This document shows, in pieces, positions 12,501 to 27,795 of a stretch of DNA of 64,000 nt. How positions within the stretch are numbered: the stretch's first letter is position 1; every line of letters begins with the position of its first letter. Location of the stretch: contig NZ_CSTD01000001.1 in assembly GCF_001053185.1 (NCBI RefSeq), positions 1,110,333-1,174,332 of the forward strand, given 5' to 3'. The position numbers were made by a program, and so were the translations under genes. The notes beneath the pieces are model-generated. The model did no database searches and had not been told where the DNA came from. It was given only the letters and a program-made list of their open reading frames with translations. The stretch comes from Mycobacterium bohemicum DSM 44277. GTDB lineage: Bacteria; Actinomycetota; Actinomycetes; Mycobacteriales; Mycobacteriaceae.

Positions 12501-15217
12501 ACGGCGGCGCCGTCGTTCGACAACCAGAACCGCCGGCGCTCAAAGGCGTACGTGGGCAACTCCACGAGGTCGGCCGTTCCCAGCGCGCCGCGCCAATTCA
12601 CCGGCATGCCGGTGACGAAGCCGCGCGCGACCGCGTCGGTCAGCGCCTCCGGTTCGGGGCGGTCACGGCGCAGCGCGGACACCGTGGTGACCGGCGCGTC
12701 GGCCAGCAGTTCCTCGATCGAGGCCGTCAGCCCGCTGGCCGGACCGACCTCGAAAAACCGTGTCGCGCCGGCGGAATGCGCGAAGCGGATGCTGTCGGCG
12801 AAGCGGACCGCCTCGCGGATGTGCCGCTTCCAGTAGGCGGGCGAGGCGAAGTCGTCCCCGGCCGGCCCGCCGGTCAGGTTCGACACGATCGGGATCGCCG
12901 GTTGCCCGACGGCGAGGCCGGACGCGACCGTCCCGAACTCCTCGAGCATGGGTTCCATCAACGACGAATGGACCGCGTGGGAGACCGCCACCCGGTGCAC
13001 CCGCCGGCCCGACGCGGCCAACCGGTCCACCACGGCGGCCGCGGCGCCTTCGGCGCCCGAAACCACCACGGACTCCGGACCGTTGACCGCCGCGAGGCCG
13101 ACCTGCTCGCTCAGCAGGGGGCGCACCTCCTCCTCGGTGGCCTGCACGGCGAACATCGCCCCGCCCGGCGGCAGGGCCTGCATGAACCGGCCGCGCGCGG
13201 CCACCAGCACCGCCGCGTTCTCCAGCGACAGCACGCCGGCGACGTGGGCCGCCGACAACTCGCCGACCGAATGACCCATCACGAAGTCGGGCCGCACGCC
13301 CCAGGATTCGAGCAACCGGAACAACGCCACTTCCACCGCGAACAGGGCGGGCTGAGCGAATTCGGTGGCGCTCAGCAGGTTTTCGTCATGCCCCCACATC
13401 ACCTCGCGCAGCGGTCGCAGCAAGTGCCGGTCGAGCTCGGCCACCACGGTGTTGAAGGCCTCGGCGAACACCGGGTAGCCGGCGTGCAGCCCCATGCCCA
13501 TGCCCAGCCATTGCGAGCCCTGCCCCGGGAAGACGAACACGGTCTTGCCCGCGGGGGTGGCGGTGCCGCGGATCCCCGAGCCCACGTCGCCACCGGCCAA
13601 CTCGTCGAGCCCGGCCAGCAACTGGTCGCGGTCCGCGCCGACCACCACCGCGCGGTGCTCGAACGCCGACCGGCCCGCCAAAGTCCACCCGACGTCGGCG
13701 GCGCCGAGTTCGGGATGCGCCTTCAGGTGGGCGGCCAGCCGCGCGGCCTGCGCCGATAGCGCCGGCGCGGACTTGGCCGCGAGTACCCATGGCAGCACCG
13801 GCAATTCGGGCCGTTCGTCGACGCGCGGCCGCGCGGGCGGGGCCTCCACGATCACGTGCGCGTTGGTGCCGCTGATCCCGAACGACGACACCCCCGCGCG
13901 GCGCGGGCGACCGTCGGCCGGCCAGGCCCGCGCCTCGGTCAGCAGCCTCACCGATCCCGCCGACCAGTCCACGTGCGGGCTGGGCTGGTCCACGTGCAGG
14001 GTCGCCGGCAACACCTCGTGGCGCATCGCCTGCACCATCTTGACCACGCCGGCCACCCCCGCGGCGGCCTGCGTGTGACCCATGTTCGACTTGATCGATC
14101 CCAGCCACAGCGGCCGGTCCGGTGGACGGTGCTGCCCGTAGGTGGCCAGAAGTGCTTGTGCCTCAATGGGATCGCCCAACGTGGTCCCGGTTCCGTGGCC
14201 CTCCACCAGGTCCACGTCCGCCGCGGCCAGCCGGGCGTTGGACAGCGCCGCGCGGATCACCCGCTGCTGCGACGGCCCGTTGGGCGTCGCCAAGCCGTTC
14301 GAGGCGCCGTCCTGGTTCACCGCGGAACCGCGCAGGACCGCCAGCACCGGGTGCCCCAGCCGTCGCGCATCGGCCAACCGCTCCAACACCAAAACGCCGG
14401 CGCCCTCGGAGAATCCGGTCCCGTCGGCGGCGCCCGCGTACGCCTTGCAGCGGCCGTCGGCGGACAGCGCGCGCTGCCGGCTGAACTCCACGAACATCGC
14501 CGGCGTGGCCATCACGGTCGCGCCGCCGGCCAGCGCAAGGTCACATTCCCGCGAGCGCAGCGACTGCGCCGCCAAGTGCATGGCGACCAGCGACGACGAA
14601 CATGCCGTATCCACCGATACCGCAGGGCCTTCCAGCCCCAGCACGTAGGCGACCCGGCCCGACGCCACGCTCAAGGTCGAGCCGCGCATCCCGTATCGCT
14701 CCAGGTCGCCCGGCACGCGGCCCTGGCCGCCGTAGGAACCGTGGAAGATCCCGGTGAAGACGCCTGTCGGCGATCCGCGCAACATCAGCGGGTCAATTCC
14801 GGCCCGCTCCAACGCTTCCCACGACACCTCCAGCAGCAGGCGCTGCTGGGGATCCATCGCCAGCGCCTCGCTGGGCGCGATGTTGAAGAACGCGGCGTCG
14901 AAATCGGCGACGTCCGAGAGGAATCCGCCGGCCCGGGCGTAGGACTTGCCGACCGCGTCGGGGTCGGAGTCGAACAGCGTCGCGAGCTCCCAACCGCGGT
15001 CCGAGGGGAACTCAGACACCACGTCACGGCCCTGAAAGGCCACCTGCCACAGGGCTTCCGGGGAATCGACCCCGCCGGGATACCGGCAGCCCATCCCCAC
15101 GATCGCGATGGGCTCGGTGGTCCGGGCGAGAGACTGCAGGTTCTCCCGCTTGAGGCGCTCGTTTTCCTTCAGCGTCTTGCGGAGCGCGTCGACAAGCTGG
15201 TCCGGGCCGCCGTTCAT
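6506..15217 (-). CDS. Rearranged type I PKS (pks7-like): KS-AT-DH-partial ER fused to AT-DH-ER-KR, ACP lost
   Basis: ATG at 15217, 2903 codons. Visible order: docking helix 1-30; KS 35-455 with Cys206 in DTACSSS; AT1 about 555-860, GHSVGE Ser650, HAVH signature (near malonyl type); DH1 from 917 with His950; start of an ER at about 1383 that breaks off at VLVHAAAG (1513-1520); then, with no KR, ACP or KS, a KS-AT linker and AT2 with Ser1633 and YASH at 1733 (methylmalonyl type); DH2 His1943; complete ER2 about 2347-2650; KR from 2668 with GGTGMAG and Ser/Tyr in FSSMAG...NYAAAN (Tyr2816). Translation stops right after the KR because the ACP serine region is deleted with a frame change. Mtb Pks7 is a single KS-AT-DH-ER-KR-ACP module of about 2100 residues. 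This looks like two ancestral modules joined by deletion; without an ACP it cannot hold a chain, so it is probably inactive. Confidence 0.85.
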   Translation of the reverse strand: MNGGPDQLVDALRKTLKENERLKRENLQSLARTTEPIAIVGMGCRYPGGVDSPEALWQVAFQGRDVVSEFPSDRGWELATLFDSDPDAVGKSYARAGGFLSDVADFDAAFFNIAPSEALAMDPQQRLLLEVSWEALERAGIDPLMLRGSPTGVFTGIFHGSYGGQGRVPGDLERYGMRGSTLSVASGRVAYVLGLEGPAVSVDTACSSSLVAMHLAAQSLRSRECDLALAGGATVMATPAMFVEFSRQRALSADGRCKAYAGAADGTGFSEGAGVLVLERLADARRLGHPVLAVLRGSAVNQDGASNGLATPNGPSQQRVIRAALSNARLAAADVDLVEGHGTGTTLGDPIEAQALLATYGQHRPPDRPLWLGSIKSNMGHTQAAAGVAGVVKMVQAMRHEVLPATLHVDQPSPHVDWSAGSVRLLTEARAWPADGRPRRAGVSSFGISGTNAHVIVEAPPARPRVDERPELPVLPWVLAAKSAPALSAQAARLAAHLKAHPELGAADVGWTLAGRSAFEHRAVVVGADRDQLLAGLDELAGGDVGSGIRGTATPAGKTVFVFPGQGSQWLGMGMGLHAGYPVFAEAFNTVVAELDRHLLRPLREVMWGHDENLLSATEFAQPALFAVEVALFRLLESWGVRPDFVMGHSVGELSAAHVAGVLSLENAAVLVAARGRFMQALPPGGAMFAVQATEEEVRPLLSEQVGLAAVNGPESVVVSGAEGAAAAVVDRLAASGRRVHRVAVSHAVHSSLMEPMLEEFGTVASGLAVGQPAIPIVSNLTGGPAGDDFASPAYWKRHIREAVRFADSIRFAHSAGATRFFEVGPASGLTASIEELLADAPVTTVSALRRDRPEPEALTDAVARGFVTGMPVNWRGALGTADLVELPTYAFERRRFWLSNDGAAVDAAGLGLGAGDHPLLGAVVELPASGGVVLTGRLAPRVQGWLADHAVGGMVLFPGAGFVELVVRAADEVGCSVIDELTLAAPLVLPTSGAVQVQVVVGGPDELGGRAVSVFSRGEAGSGWVLHAEGLLSAGSVAPSADLSVWPPVGAVALDVGDGYERLAERGYGYGPAFRGLTSMWRRGDEIFAEVTLPADAGVSAAGFGVHPAVLDAALHAVILGSESGELAEGSVLVPFSWQRVSLHAAGASAVRARMAPTGPAGSAAVSIELADALGLPVLSVSSMVARPVTDQQLLAAVSNSGPDRLFEVVWSAQSPDAAPPVSVYRWGTTELQDAESESAAYLYESAAGCGDVVSEAYAASRAALTVLQEWLGRERAGTLVVATRRAVALPGEDVTDLGGAAVWGLVRSAQTEHPGRIVLVDSDAPLDDDAVARALAVGEPQAVLRGGAVHTGRVHGSRAVSGLLVPPGDGAWRLGMSSRGTFENLRLERIPDADAPLAPGHVRVALSAIAANFRDVMIALGLYPDPDAVMGVEACGVVVETASDGCGFTVGDRVMGLFPEGTGTVAVTDHRLLVKVPPGWSHTAAATATVVFATAYYALRDLADVKPGQRVLVHAAAGVAAGDPAAGVVVGRAQQVGKTVFVFPGQGSQWVGMGAELLETSPVFADHLHRCDKALSEHVQWSLVDVLRQVPGAPGLDRVDVVQPALWAVMVSLAELWRSAGVVPDAVIGHSQGEIAAASVAGALTLEDAARVVALRSRLLLELSGAGGMASLACGPGHARELLAPWGDRLSIAAVNGVSAVAVSGEVEALAELVRRCDADGVRARLIDVDYASHSAQVDAIRGSLADALAGIEPRSCPVAFFSTVTGELMDTAGLDPDYWYENIRQTVQFERAVRSACDAGYRAFVEASPHPILVTGVEEVWAQSRPDDNPIVIPTLGRDEGGLQRFWLSAGEAHVAGVAVDWRSALAGIGARRVELPTYGFVRQRFWLPGGYVGSGDAAGMGLVPTEHALLGAVIPRPDSGGVVLTGRISTVAQPWLSDHAVAGTVILPGAAFVELAVRAGDEVGCAVVEELTLSNPLVLPSGGAVQVQVVVGADDGSGRRELSVYSASAQPDSDWFLHAHGTVSAGSPAAPADLSVWPPVGASAVDVAGAYEALARRGYEYGPAFRGLRAMWRRGDEIFAEVAVPQDGGAPAGGFDVHPVLLDAALHALGVAGEGDRTVLPFSWQGVSLRATGATRARVRIAPAETGSISIEMADATGLPVLSVQSLAMRPVSPGQLAVAAAPLDSGLLEVHWRPTALDSNEFGGDVVVWDPRAAGPDVVESVHATAREALQVLQSWLDGDDSGTLVVLTRGAVALPGEDVTDLAGAAVWGLVRSAQAEHPGRVVLIDSDDSLEPSAVIGCGEPQLVVRAGAAYAARLTPAAAESVLTLPPQAWRVDAGSGGTFEDLMVAPCPREELEPGHVRVAVAAVGVNFRDVLVALGMYPGGGRLGAEGAGLVVEVGPGVTGLAVGDAVMGLLGVVGSEAVVDERLLVRVPSGWSLTRAAGVPVVFLTALYGLSSLAGLRGGERVLVHAATGGVGMAAVQLARHWGAEVFATASRGKWDVLRAMGFDDEHIGDSRTLEFEEKFGTTTGGAGVDVVLNSLAGDFTDASLRLLAPGGRFIEMGKTDPRDAQAVAEQYRGAQYRAFDLIEVGPERTAAMLSEIMRLLDGGALHPLPQKAFDVRCAPAAYRYVSSARHIGKVVLTVPDGPGQALSGCGGGLAGGSVVITGGTGMAGSALARHLVRRYGVGHVVLASRSGSDAAGVSELVRRLTQDGAEVSVVACDVADRDAVARMLAGIPAHYPLRAVIHAAGILDDGLISSLTPDRVDAVLRAKVDGAWNLHEQTKDLDLSAFVVFSSMAGIVGTPGQANYAAANSFLDGLMTHRRAHGLPGLSLAWGLWEEASAMTAHLGDRDKARMGRIGLAPLSTEQALDAFDTAQLMDHSLLVAARVDRNALAA

Positions 15218-15308
15218 CGAAGGCGGCCTTTTGCGTCACGCATCGTCGGAACCCAAAGCGGCGCCTTCACGCTACGCGCAGGTCCTTCCGGGGCTGGCCA
15301 CAAGCGCA

Positions 15309-16370
15309 TCAGTGCCAGCGCAGCAAAACGAGTTCGGAACAGAAGCCGGGACCCAGCGCCAGCATCAACCCCGGGCTGTCGGCGGGGGGCGGCTTGGCGA
15401 TGGTGTCGCGCAGGACGTGCAGGACCGACGCCGACGAGAGGTTGCCGATCTCGCCGAGCGAGCGCCACGTCAGCTCCAGGGCCTCCGGCGGAAGACTCAA
15501 ACTGGCGTTGATCGCCTCGATCACCTTGGGACCGCCGGGGTGGCTGACCCACGCGCCGATGTCCGTGGTGTCCAGGCCGTGCTCACCGAGGAGCCCGGTG
15601 ACGTCGTCGTACAGGTACTGCTCGACGACGGCGGCGACGTCCTTCGACAGCACGAGCTCGAACCCGGTGGCGCCGACGTCGTAGCCCATGGTCCGCAGGG
15701 AATCGGGGTATAGGTGGCTGCGCGAATCGCGGATGCTGGGTCCGGCGGCGCCGACCTGTTCGGCGCGGCGGTCGCCGACGGCCACCACCGCCCCGGCGCC
15801 GTCGGCGAACAGGGCGCTGCCGACCAGGCCCGCCAGCGACGGCTGGTATCCCGGGTAGGTGAGCGAGCACAGCTCCACCGACACCAGGGCGGCGACGTCG
15901 TCCGGGGCGCCCCGCAGGTAGTCGTTCAGGCGGGCCACCCCGGCCGCCCCCGCCACGCAGCCCAGGCCGAACAACGGTACGCGGCGCACGTCGTCGCGCA
16001 GCCCGAGCCGCGCGGCGATCCGGGCATCCAGCGTCGGGGAGGCCAGACCGGTCACGGTCGTCGTGATCAGCACGTCCAGGTCCTCTGGCCGCAGACCCGC
16101 CTCGTCCAGCGCGCCCGAGAGGGCCTCACAGCCCAGGTCGACGGCTTTCTCGATGAAGATCCGGTTGGCCATCCCGAACTCGGTCAGCGTCGGGTACTGC
16201 TCCAGGGGCAGGACCAGGTGCCGGCTGTTGACCTTGGCGCTGGCGTGCAGCTGCCGGACGATGTCCTCGTAGCCCTCGAACTTGGGAACGCTGAGGAAGA
16301 ATTCGGTGAGCTCATGCTGCGTGTAGCGATGCGGCGGCAACGCGCCGAAGACTCCGGCGATGACGCTCAT
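15309..16370 (-). CDS. pks10: Type III polyketide synthase (chalcone synthase-like)
   Basis: 353 codons, the length of Mtb Pks10, with the same N-terminus ([16 protein letters not shown]). Homodimeric ketosynthases of this family extend a CoA starter with malonyl-CoA without an ACP. The Cys-His-Asn set is visible: Cys in [12 protein letters not shown], His in WVSHPGGPK, Asn in [12 protein letters not shown]. The ATG at 16370 is preferred over a GTG at 16379 because AAAGGGTGGG sits a few bases upstream of the ATG. It follows argH by about 100 bases and precedes the type I PKS genes, the same order as pks10-pks7-pks8 in Mtb, where pks10 and pks7 have been linked to dimycocerosate lipid production. 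Its product here is not predictable from sequence. Confidence 0.93.
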   Translation of the reverse strand: MSVIAGVFGALPPHRYTQHELTEFFLSVPKFEGYEDIVRQLHASAKVNSRHLVLPLEQYPTLTEFGMANRIFIEKAVDLGCEALSGALDEAGLRPEDLDVLITTTVTGLASPTLDARIAARLGLRDDVRRVPLFGLGCVAGAAGVARLNDYLRGAPDDVAALVSVELCSLTYPGYQPSLAGLVGSALFADGAGAVVAVGDRRAEQVGAAGPSIRDSRSHLYPDSLRTMGYDVGATGFELVLSKDVAAVVEQYLYDDVTGLLGEHGLDTTDIGAWVSHPGGPKVIEAINASLSLPPEALELTWRSLGEIGNLSSASVLHVLRDTIAKPPPADSPGLMLALGPGFCSELVLLRWH

Positions 16371-16432
16371 GGGTCCCACCCTTTGGTTACGAAGATCCAG
16401 GGCGAGGGGTTCACCCGGATACTTAAAGTCGA

Positions 16433-16438
16433 AGTTTA
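16433..16438 (-). promoter_or_regulatory. Possible -10 box of a promoter for pks10
   Basis: The minus strand reads TAAACT here, about 62 bases before the pks10 start, a good TANNNT match. No -35 box is recognisable at 16-18 bases. It would let the PKS genes be expressed separately from the arginine operon. Confidence 0.3.
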
Positions 16439-16472
16439 GACCGCTCGCGGACGACGGGTACGGAGACCAATG

Positions 16473-17965
<1,493 letters not shown>

Positions 17966-18013
17966 AGACACAGAATCGCACGCAGATCGGCATGTCGATG
18001 CGATTCTGCGTCT
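17966..18013 (-). terminator. Inverted repeat between argG and argH, possible attenuator or processing hairpin
   Basis: Arms AGACACAGAATCGCA (17966-17980) and TGCGATTCTGCGTCT (17999-18013) pair at 14 of 15 positions around an 18-base loop. No U-tract follows. The position, between argG and the argH repeat array, would allow partial termination or RNA processing inside the operon. Confidence 0.45.
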
Positions 18014-18053
18014 GGTGGCCGGGCAGGGCCCGGCGAACACCGCTGGAGGAAGG

Positions 18054-19250
18054 TCACCGCTGGTCCCGGCGGGCGGCGATCTTCGAAGACAACCCGTGCA
18101 CGTAGACGAAGCCCTTGGCCGCCGACTGGTCGAAGCTGTCGCCCTCGTCGTAGGTGGCCAGGTTGAAGTCGTAGAGCGACTCGGCGCTGCGCCGGCCGTT
18201 CACCGCGATGTGGCCGCCGTGCAGCACCATCCGGATCTCCCCCGAGACGTGCTCCTGGGTCTTGGCGACGAAACTCTCCAGCGCGGTCTTCAGCGGCGAG
18301 TACCACAGCCCGTCATACACCAGCTCGGCCCAGCGCTGGTCGGTCTGCCGCTTGAAGCGGGCCAGCTCGCGTTCGAGGGTGACGTGCTCGAGTTCCGCGT
18401 GCGCGGTGATCAGGACCATGGCGCCGGGCGCCTCGTAGATCTCGCGGCTCTTGATGCCCACCAGCCGGTCCTCGACGACGTCGAGGCGCCCGACGCCCTG
18501 GGCGCCGGCGCGGCGATTGAGCTCCTCGATGGCCTGCAGCATCGACACCTTCTTGCCGTCGATGGACACCGGCGCGCCGCCCTCGAACCCGACGACCACT
18601 TCGTCGGGCGTGCTCCAGTTCAGGGTCGGGTCCTCGGTGTAGGCGTAGATGTCCTTGGTGGGCGCGTTCCACAGGTGTTCCAGGAAGCCGGTCTCCACCG
18701 CGCGGCCCCACACGTTCTGGTCGATCGAGAACGGCGAGCGCTTGGTGACATTGATCGGGATGGCGTTCTCCTCGGCGAACGCGATCGCCTTCTCCCGGGT
18801 CCAGGCGTAGTCGCGGACCGGCGCCAGCACCTCCAGATCCGGTGCCAGCGAGGCGAATCCGACCTCGAAGCGGACCTGGTCGTTGCCCTTGCCGGTGCAG
18901 CCGTGCGCGACGATGCCGCCGCCGTGTTCGCGGGCGGCCGCCACCAGGTGCTTGACGATCAGCGGCCGGCTGATCGCCGACACCAGCGGGTAGCGGTCCA
19001 TGTAGAGCGCGTTGTTGAGCACCGTCGGCAGGCAGTAGCCCTCGGCGAACTCGTCGCGGGCATCGACCACGACGGCCTCCACGGCGCCGCAGTCCAGGGC
19101 CCGCTGGCGGATGAGCTCCATGTCTTCGCCGCCCTGGCCGAGGTCGATCGCCACCGCCACCACCTCGCGGCCGGTCTCCTTGCCGATCCAGCTGATCGCC
19201 ACCGAGGTGTCCAGACCGCCGGAATACGCCAGGATGACGCGTTCGGACAT
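18054..19250 (-). CDS. argG: Argininosuccinate synthase
   Basis: 398 residues, ATG at 19250, the same length and N-terminus ([18 protein letters not shown]) as Mtb ArgG. It joins citrulline and aspartate using ATP. The PP-loop AYSGGLDTS (residues 8-16), the [15 protein letters not shown] segment and the [14 protein letters not shown] segment, which bind ATP, aspartate and citrulline in this family, are all present. argR ends 16 bases upstream, so the genes are co-transcribed. Confidence 0.98.
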   Translation of the reverse strand: MSERVILAYSGGLDTSVAISWIGKETGREVVAVAIDLGQGGEDMELIRQRALDCGAVEAVVVDARDEFAEGYCLPTVLNNALYMDRYPLVSAISRPLIVKHLVAAAREHGGGIVAHGCTGKGNDQVRFEVGFASLAPDLEVLAPVRDYAWTREKAIAFAEENAIPINVTKRSPFSIDQNVWGRAVETGFLEHLWNAPTKDIYAYTEDPTLNWSTPDEVVVGFEGGAPVSIDGKKVSMLQAIEELNRRAGAQGVGRLDVVEDRLVGIKSREIYEAPGAMVLITAHAELEHVTLERELARFKRQTDQRWAELVYDGLWYSPLKTALESFVAKTQEHVSGEIRMVLHGGHIAVNGRRSAESLYDFNLATYDEGDSFDQSAAKGFVYVHGLSSKIAARRDQR

Positions 19251-19266
19251 GAACCAATCTCCTTCT

Positions 19267-19760
19267 CTAGGTAAGACTTTCGAGCGTGCTGGCCAGCTCC
19301 GCGCCGGTCATCGGGTCGCGGGCGGCCACGAAGACGGTGTCGTCACCGGCGATGGTGCCGACGACGTACGGTAGCGCCGCGCGGTCAATGGCGCTGGCCA
19401 AATAGTTGGCCCCGCCGGGCGGGGTGCGCAGCACCGCGAGGTTCGCGCTGGAGTCGGCGGACACCAGTAACTCGCCGAGCAGCCGGGACAGCCGCGCGGT
19501 GCCGCCCGACACGCCGCGCACCGGGCTGCCGTCCTCGGGAACGATATAGACACCCACGCCGCCGTCGGCGCCGCGCAGCTTCACCGCACCCAACTCCTCG
19601 AGGTCGCGGGACAGCGTGGCCTGGGTGACCTCGATGCCCTCGTCGGCCAGCCGGGCCGCCAGCTCGCTTTGGCTGCTGATCGACGCCGAGGACAGGATCG
19701 CCACGATGCGGTCCTGGCGTCCGGCCCGGGTGGTTTCGGGGGTGGTCTTCGATCGCGTCA

Positions 19761-19761
<1 letters not shown>
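19267..19761 (-). CDS. argR: Arginine repressor
   Basis: 164 residues. The N-terminal winged helix includes [34 protein letters not shown]; the C-terminal hexamerisation and arginine-binding domain contains [15 protein letters not shown]. ArgR hexamers with arginine bind ARG boxes to repress the operon. The ATG at 19761 is chosen because it overlaps the argF stop as TGATG; an upstream extension of 23 codons would run inside argF and is low-complexity. The candidate operator is the palindrome at 25011-25026. Confidence 0.96.
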
Positions 19762-21867
<2,106 letters not shown>

Positions 21868-21871
<4 letters not shown>

Positions 21872-22751
21872 GCCTTCACCACCTTGGTGCCGGTCCCGGC
21901 GTCGGTGAAAAGCTCAACCAGCACACAGTGTTTGACCCTTCCGTCGATGACGTGGGCGCTCGGCACGCCCCCGGTGACGGCCCGCAGACAGGCTTCCACC
22001 TTCGGAATCATCCCCGCCTCCAGCGTCGGCAGCAGTTGCGCCAAAGTGGCGGAGTCTATTTCGCTGACCAACGAGTCGCGGTCCGGCCAGCTGGTGTAGA
22101 GGCCTTCGACATCGGTGAGCATCAGCAGCTTCTCGGCGTGCAGCGCTTCGGCCAGCGCGGCTGCGGCGGTGTCGGCGTTGACGTTGTGCACCACGCCGTC
22201 GGCGTCCGGCGCCAGCGTCGACACCACCGGGATGCGCCGCGCCGCAATGAGGTCCAGCACCGCGTCCGTATTGACCTTGTCGACATCACCGACCAGACCG
22301 ATGTCGGTGACCACCCCGTCGACGGTGACGCTGCGGCGCACGGCCGTGAACAGTTGCGCGTCCTCGCCGGTGATGCCGACGGCGTAGGGCCCGTGGGCGT
22401 TGATCAGGTTCACCAGTTCGCGGCCGACCTGCCCGAACAACACCATCCGCGCCACGTCGAGCACTTCGGGAGTGGTGACCCGGAAGCCGCCCTTGAAATC
22501 ACCCTCGAGACCGAGCCGGCGCAGCATTGCGGTGATCTGCGGTCCGCCGCCGTGCACGACGACCGGGTGGATGCCGCAGTTACGCAGGAACGCCATGTCG
22601 GCCGCGAAGGCTTGGCGCAGCACGTCGTCGGTCATGGCGTTGCCGCCGTACTTGATGACGACGATCTTGCCGTGCAGTTGCTTCAGCCAGGGCAAGGCCT
22701 CGGCCAGGATCTCGGCCTTGACCCCGGTGGCCAGTGCTTCGGTATCGATGG

Positions 22752-22755
<4 letters not shown>
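21868..22755 (-). CDS. argB: Acetylglutamate kinase
   Basis: 295 residues. Phosphorylates N-acetylglutamate and is the feedback-controlled step in arginine-sensitive bacteria. [21 protein letters not shown] and LTDVEGLY mark the amino-acid kinase fold. The ATG at 22755 overlaps the argJ TGA (ATGA); the 53-codon upstream extension of the frame lies within argJ and was not used. Confidence 0.98.
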
Positions 22756-25026
<2,271 letters not shown>

Positions 25027-25059
25027 TGGTTTGCAAATCCATTCTCTGTCGCTAAAGGC

Positions 25060-25110
25060 AGCGCCCCGGAGAGCTGTGTCGGTTGTGGGCCCGACACTCT
25101 CCGGGGCGCT
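25060..25110 (-). terminator. Strong hairpin terminator after the first PE gene
   Basis: Arms of 13 bases (AGCGCCCCGGAGA / TCTCCGGGGCGCT) continue into an inner GTGTCGG/CCGACAC stem, forming a long near-perfect hairpin 17 bases after the PE stop and before the argC operator. There is no U-tract, which is common in mycobacteria. It insulates argC from the PE island. Confidence 0.8.
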
Positions 25111-25126
25111 GAGCGGGTGATGCCTC

Positions 25127-27424
25127 CTAGGCCGCTACGCCGATGCCCAGGCTGGCATTCAGTGCGGCCTGCAGGGACAGGCCCAGGTCGGTCAGGGCGG
25201 TCTCCACGGAGGCCGTCAGAGAACCGCCGGTCTGGAGCAGCCCGGCGGCGGCGTCCTCGACTCCCACCGCGATGGACTCGCCGGTCTGGAAGAGACTCGG
25301 GAACGCGACGCCGACGCTGGCTTCAAGACCGGTGCCGAGCGCGTCGGCCACGGCTGCGGTGGTGTCCACCCAGATGTTCGTCAGGGTGCCGCCGGTCTGC
25401 GCCAGGCCCATCAACGCGCCACCGAGGCTGCCGCCCAGCGTCTCGCCGGCGCGAACCAGGCCAGCGAGGCCGCCGGTGAGACCGCCTGTCAGCGTCCCGC
25501 CGGCCTGGAGCAGGCCGTTGAGAGCGCCACCGAGGCTCGCCGACAGTGCCGCGTTGATCGTCAGTCCCAGGTTGGGCAGCGACAAGTTCGGCAACGCGGC
25601 AAAGAAGCTGGCGGCCAGGTTCTCGCCGGTCTGGATCGCAGCATTCAGGCCGGCCCCGATGTTGCCAGCCAGGTTGCCGAGCCCCGTGGCGAAGTTCGCC
25701 GCCAGCGTCTCACCCGTCTGAATGAACCCGTTGAAGTTGGCGCCCAGGTTCAGGCTGCCGCTCAGCATCGCGTTCAGCGACGCCCCCAACCCGTTCAGCG
25801 AGGCGCTAAGCGAGCCACTGAGCCCATTCAGTGCGGCGCTGAGTTCCACACCCAGGTTGCCGAAGTCCGGCAGCGTCGGGAGTGTGAACGGTGGGAGCGC
25901 CGGCAGCGTGAACGGCGGCAAGCCCGGCAGGGCCAGGTTACCGGTCAACACCGCATTGATGGCCGCGTTGATGTCGGCACCCAGATTGGGCAGGCCCGGC
26001 AGCGGCGGGAACGTCAACGGCGGCAACGTGAACGGCGGCAAGCCGGGCAGGGCCAGGTTACCGGTCAGCACCGCGTTGATGGCCGCGTTGATGTCGGCAC
26101 CCAGATTCGGCAGACCCGGCAGCGGCGGGAACGTCAACGGCGGCAGGGTGAACGGCGGCAGACCGGGCAGCGCCAGGTTACCCGTCAGCACCGCGTTGAT
26201 GGCCGCGTTGATGTCGGCACCGATGTTGGGCAGCGGAGGCAGGCCCGGCAAGGTCAACGGCGGCAGGGTGAACGGCGGCAGACCCGGCAGCGCCAGGTTA
26301 CCCGTCAACACCGCATTGATCGCCGCATTGATGTCCGCACCCAGATTCGGCAGACCCGGCAACGACGGGAACGTCAACGGCGGCAGGGTGAACGGCGGCA
26401 GACCCGGCAACGCCAGGTTACCCGTCAACACCGCATTGATCGCCGCATTGATGTCGGCACCCAAATTCGGCAGACCCGGCAACGACGGGAACGTCAACGG
26501 CGGCAACGTGAACGGCGGCAGACCCGGCAACGCCAGGTTACCCGTCAACACCGCATTGATCGCCGCATTGATGTCGGCACCCAAATTCGGCAGACCCGGC
26601 AACGACGGGAACGTCAACGGCGGCAACGTGAACGGCGGCAGACCCGGCAACGCCAGGTTACCCGTCAACACCGCATTGATCGCCGCATTGATGTCCGCAC
26701 CCAGGTTGCCTGCCAGCGTCGCTCCCGTTTGCGCTAGGCCACTCAAGCTGCCACCGACGCCTGCGTTCAAAGCCGCGCTGATGTTGGCCGCGAAGTCCGC
26801 GCTCAAAAGCGCCGAAAGGGCGGCGTTAGCCTGCGCGACCATCTGGGCGCCCATAGCCGACAGGAACGCACCGCTGCTTTCCAGGGCGAGCCCGGCCTGC
26901 ACGATGGCGTTACCGGTCTGAACCATCCCGTTGCCGATACCCGACAGGATGAAACCGCCTGTCTGGGCGGCGATCCCGCCGAGACCGTCACCGAGGAGGG
27001 TCTCCAGGGTAGCACCGAGCCCCGCGCCCAGGCTCGTGCTCAATCCACCCGACAGCGACCCGCCGAGCGAGGCGCCAAACCCGGCGAGCGCACCGCCGAA
27101 GTCCGCTGCGAGGGAACCACCACCCGACAGCAGCGCCGCGCTATTCGCGACCTCGGCCGACACATAGGCGGCCGCCCCGCCCCCCACAGCGTTGACGAAC
27201 GAGTTATGGAACGCCGCGACTTCCGCGTTGAGCGCCTGGAATTCCTCGCCGAACGAACCGAAGAGCGCTGCGATCGCCGACGACACCTCGTCGCCGGCTG
27301 CAGGAACCAACCCCGTAGTAGGACCCGCGACCGCCCGAGCGACCTCATCGAGCGCTGAGCGGATGCTTGTCAGATCCTGTGCTGCTGCCTCGACTACATC
27401 CGGAACCGCAAATACGAAAGACAT
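25127..27424 (-). CDS. PE-family protein with seven 40-residue repeats (non-PGRS)
   Basis: 765 residues. An N-terminal PE domain (MSFVFAVPDVVEAAAQDL...) ends near 100 with YVSAE, the YxxxE type VII secretion signal. Residues 100-240 are Gly/Ala/Leu rich. From about 240 to 510 there are seven near-identical 40-residue units (NLGADINAAINAVLTG followed by LALPGLPPFTLPPLTF), then GLxxLxxTGxxLA-type repeats to the end. The protein should be exported by an ESX system to the cell surface; the function is unknown. The ATG at 27424 is preferred over one at 27430 because GGGGAG lies six bases before it. It sits where Mtb has PE_PGRS30, but there is no PGRS domain. A strong terminator follows. Confidence 0.92.
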   Translation of the reverse strand: MSFVFAVPDVVEAAAQDLTSIRSALDEVARAVAGPTTGLVPAAGDEVSSAIAALFGSFGEEFQALNAEVAAFHNSFVNAVGGGAAAYVSAEVANSAALLSGGGSLAADFGGALAGFGASLGGSLSGGLSTSLGAGLGATLETLLGDGLGGIAAQTGGFILSGIGNGMVQTGNAIVQAGLALESSGAFLSAMGAQMVAQANAALSALLSADFAANISAALNAGVGGSLSGLAQTGATLAGNLGADINAAINAVLTGNLALPGLPPFTLPPLTFPSLPGLPNLGADINAAINAVLTGNLALPGLPPFTLPPLTFPSLPGLPNLGADINAAINAVLTGNLALPGLPPFTLPPLTFPSLPGLPNLGADINAAINAVLTGNLALPGLPPFTLPPLTLPGLPPLPNIGADINAAINAVLTGNLALPGLPPFTLPPLTFPPLPGLPNLGADINAAINAVLTGNLALPGLPPFTLPPLTFPPLPGLPNLGADINAAINAVLTGNLALPGLPPFTLPALPPFTLPTLPDFGNLGVELSAALNGLSGSLSASLNGLGASLNAMLSGSLNLGANFNGFIQTGETLAANFATGLGNLAGNIGAGLNAAIQTGENLAASFFAALPNLSLPNLGLTINAALSASLGGALNGLLQAGGTLTGGLTGGLAGLVRAGETLGGSLGGALMGLAQTGGTLTNIWVDTTAAVADALGTGLEASVGVAFPSLFQTGESIAVGVEDAAAGLLQTGGSLTASVETALTDLGLSLQAALNASLGIGVAA
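25897..26707 (-). repeat. Seven tandem 120-bp units inside the PE gene
   Basis: The 120-bp period (40 codons) is in frame throughout. The two units at 26461-26580 and 26581-26700 differ at one base, while units toward the 3' end differ more and carry variants (LTLPGLPPLPNIG; FPPLPG). This indicates recent expansion from the 5' side. Likely copy-number variable between strains. Confidence 0.93.
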
Positions 27425-27795
27425 GTTCATCTCCCCACGACAAATGAACTGCGAAGCCCGACGAGTCCAGGCAAAAGTCAGCCTAATTACGGCCTTGCGT
27501 ACGTTGCCCGAAAACCATTGTTTTCAAGAGCAACTGATTACGGGCCGGCGCCCCCGGGCGAAGTTGGTCGCCTAGCCGGGGAATCGGCGTGTTGGCCTTC
27601 GCTCCCGAAAATACCGCTTCGCTGCAGTTTTCGCAGGCAAATTGGCAGAAATTTCTGCACGAGCGTCCAATTCCCGTCCCTGATAGGTGATCTCGGCCCG
27701 CTCGCTGACCCGCGCGAAACCTGGCGGGGGCGGCGTGTCACGAACCCTGCTGGCGCTCACAGTCGTCGGTCGAGAGCCCCGGCACCGACAGGCGG
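27425..27795. other. Intergenic region between two PE genes, leader and promoter of the first PE gene
   Basis: No supported gene. The minus strand carries TAATTAGGCT at about 27480-27489, a version of the -10 motif shared by the PE genes (here TAGGCT), giving a leader of about 50 bases. GAAAACCATTGTTTTC at 27510-27525 is a perfect palindrome with 6-base arms and could be an operator. Nothing else stands out. Confidence 0.5.

Noticed and set aside
10802..13759. Plus-strand open frame of 985 codons
   Set aside because: Antisense to the PKS; Arg/His/Gln-rich translation typical of the complement of GC-rich coding DNA, no domain.
25897..26707. CRISPR array or integrated repeats
   Set aside because: Period 120 bp without spacers, in frame with a PE protein.
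25722..26921. Plus-strand open frame of 399 codons with regular repeats
   Set aside because: Mirror of the 120-bp repeats in the PE gene on the other strand; the repeats are explained by the PE protein.
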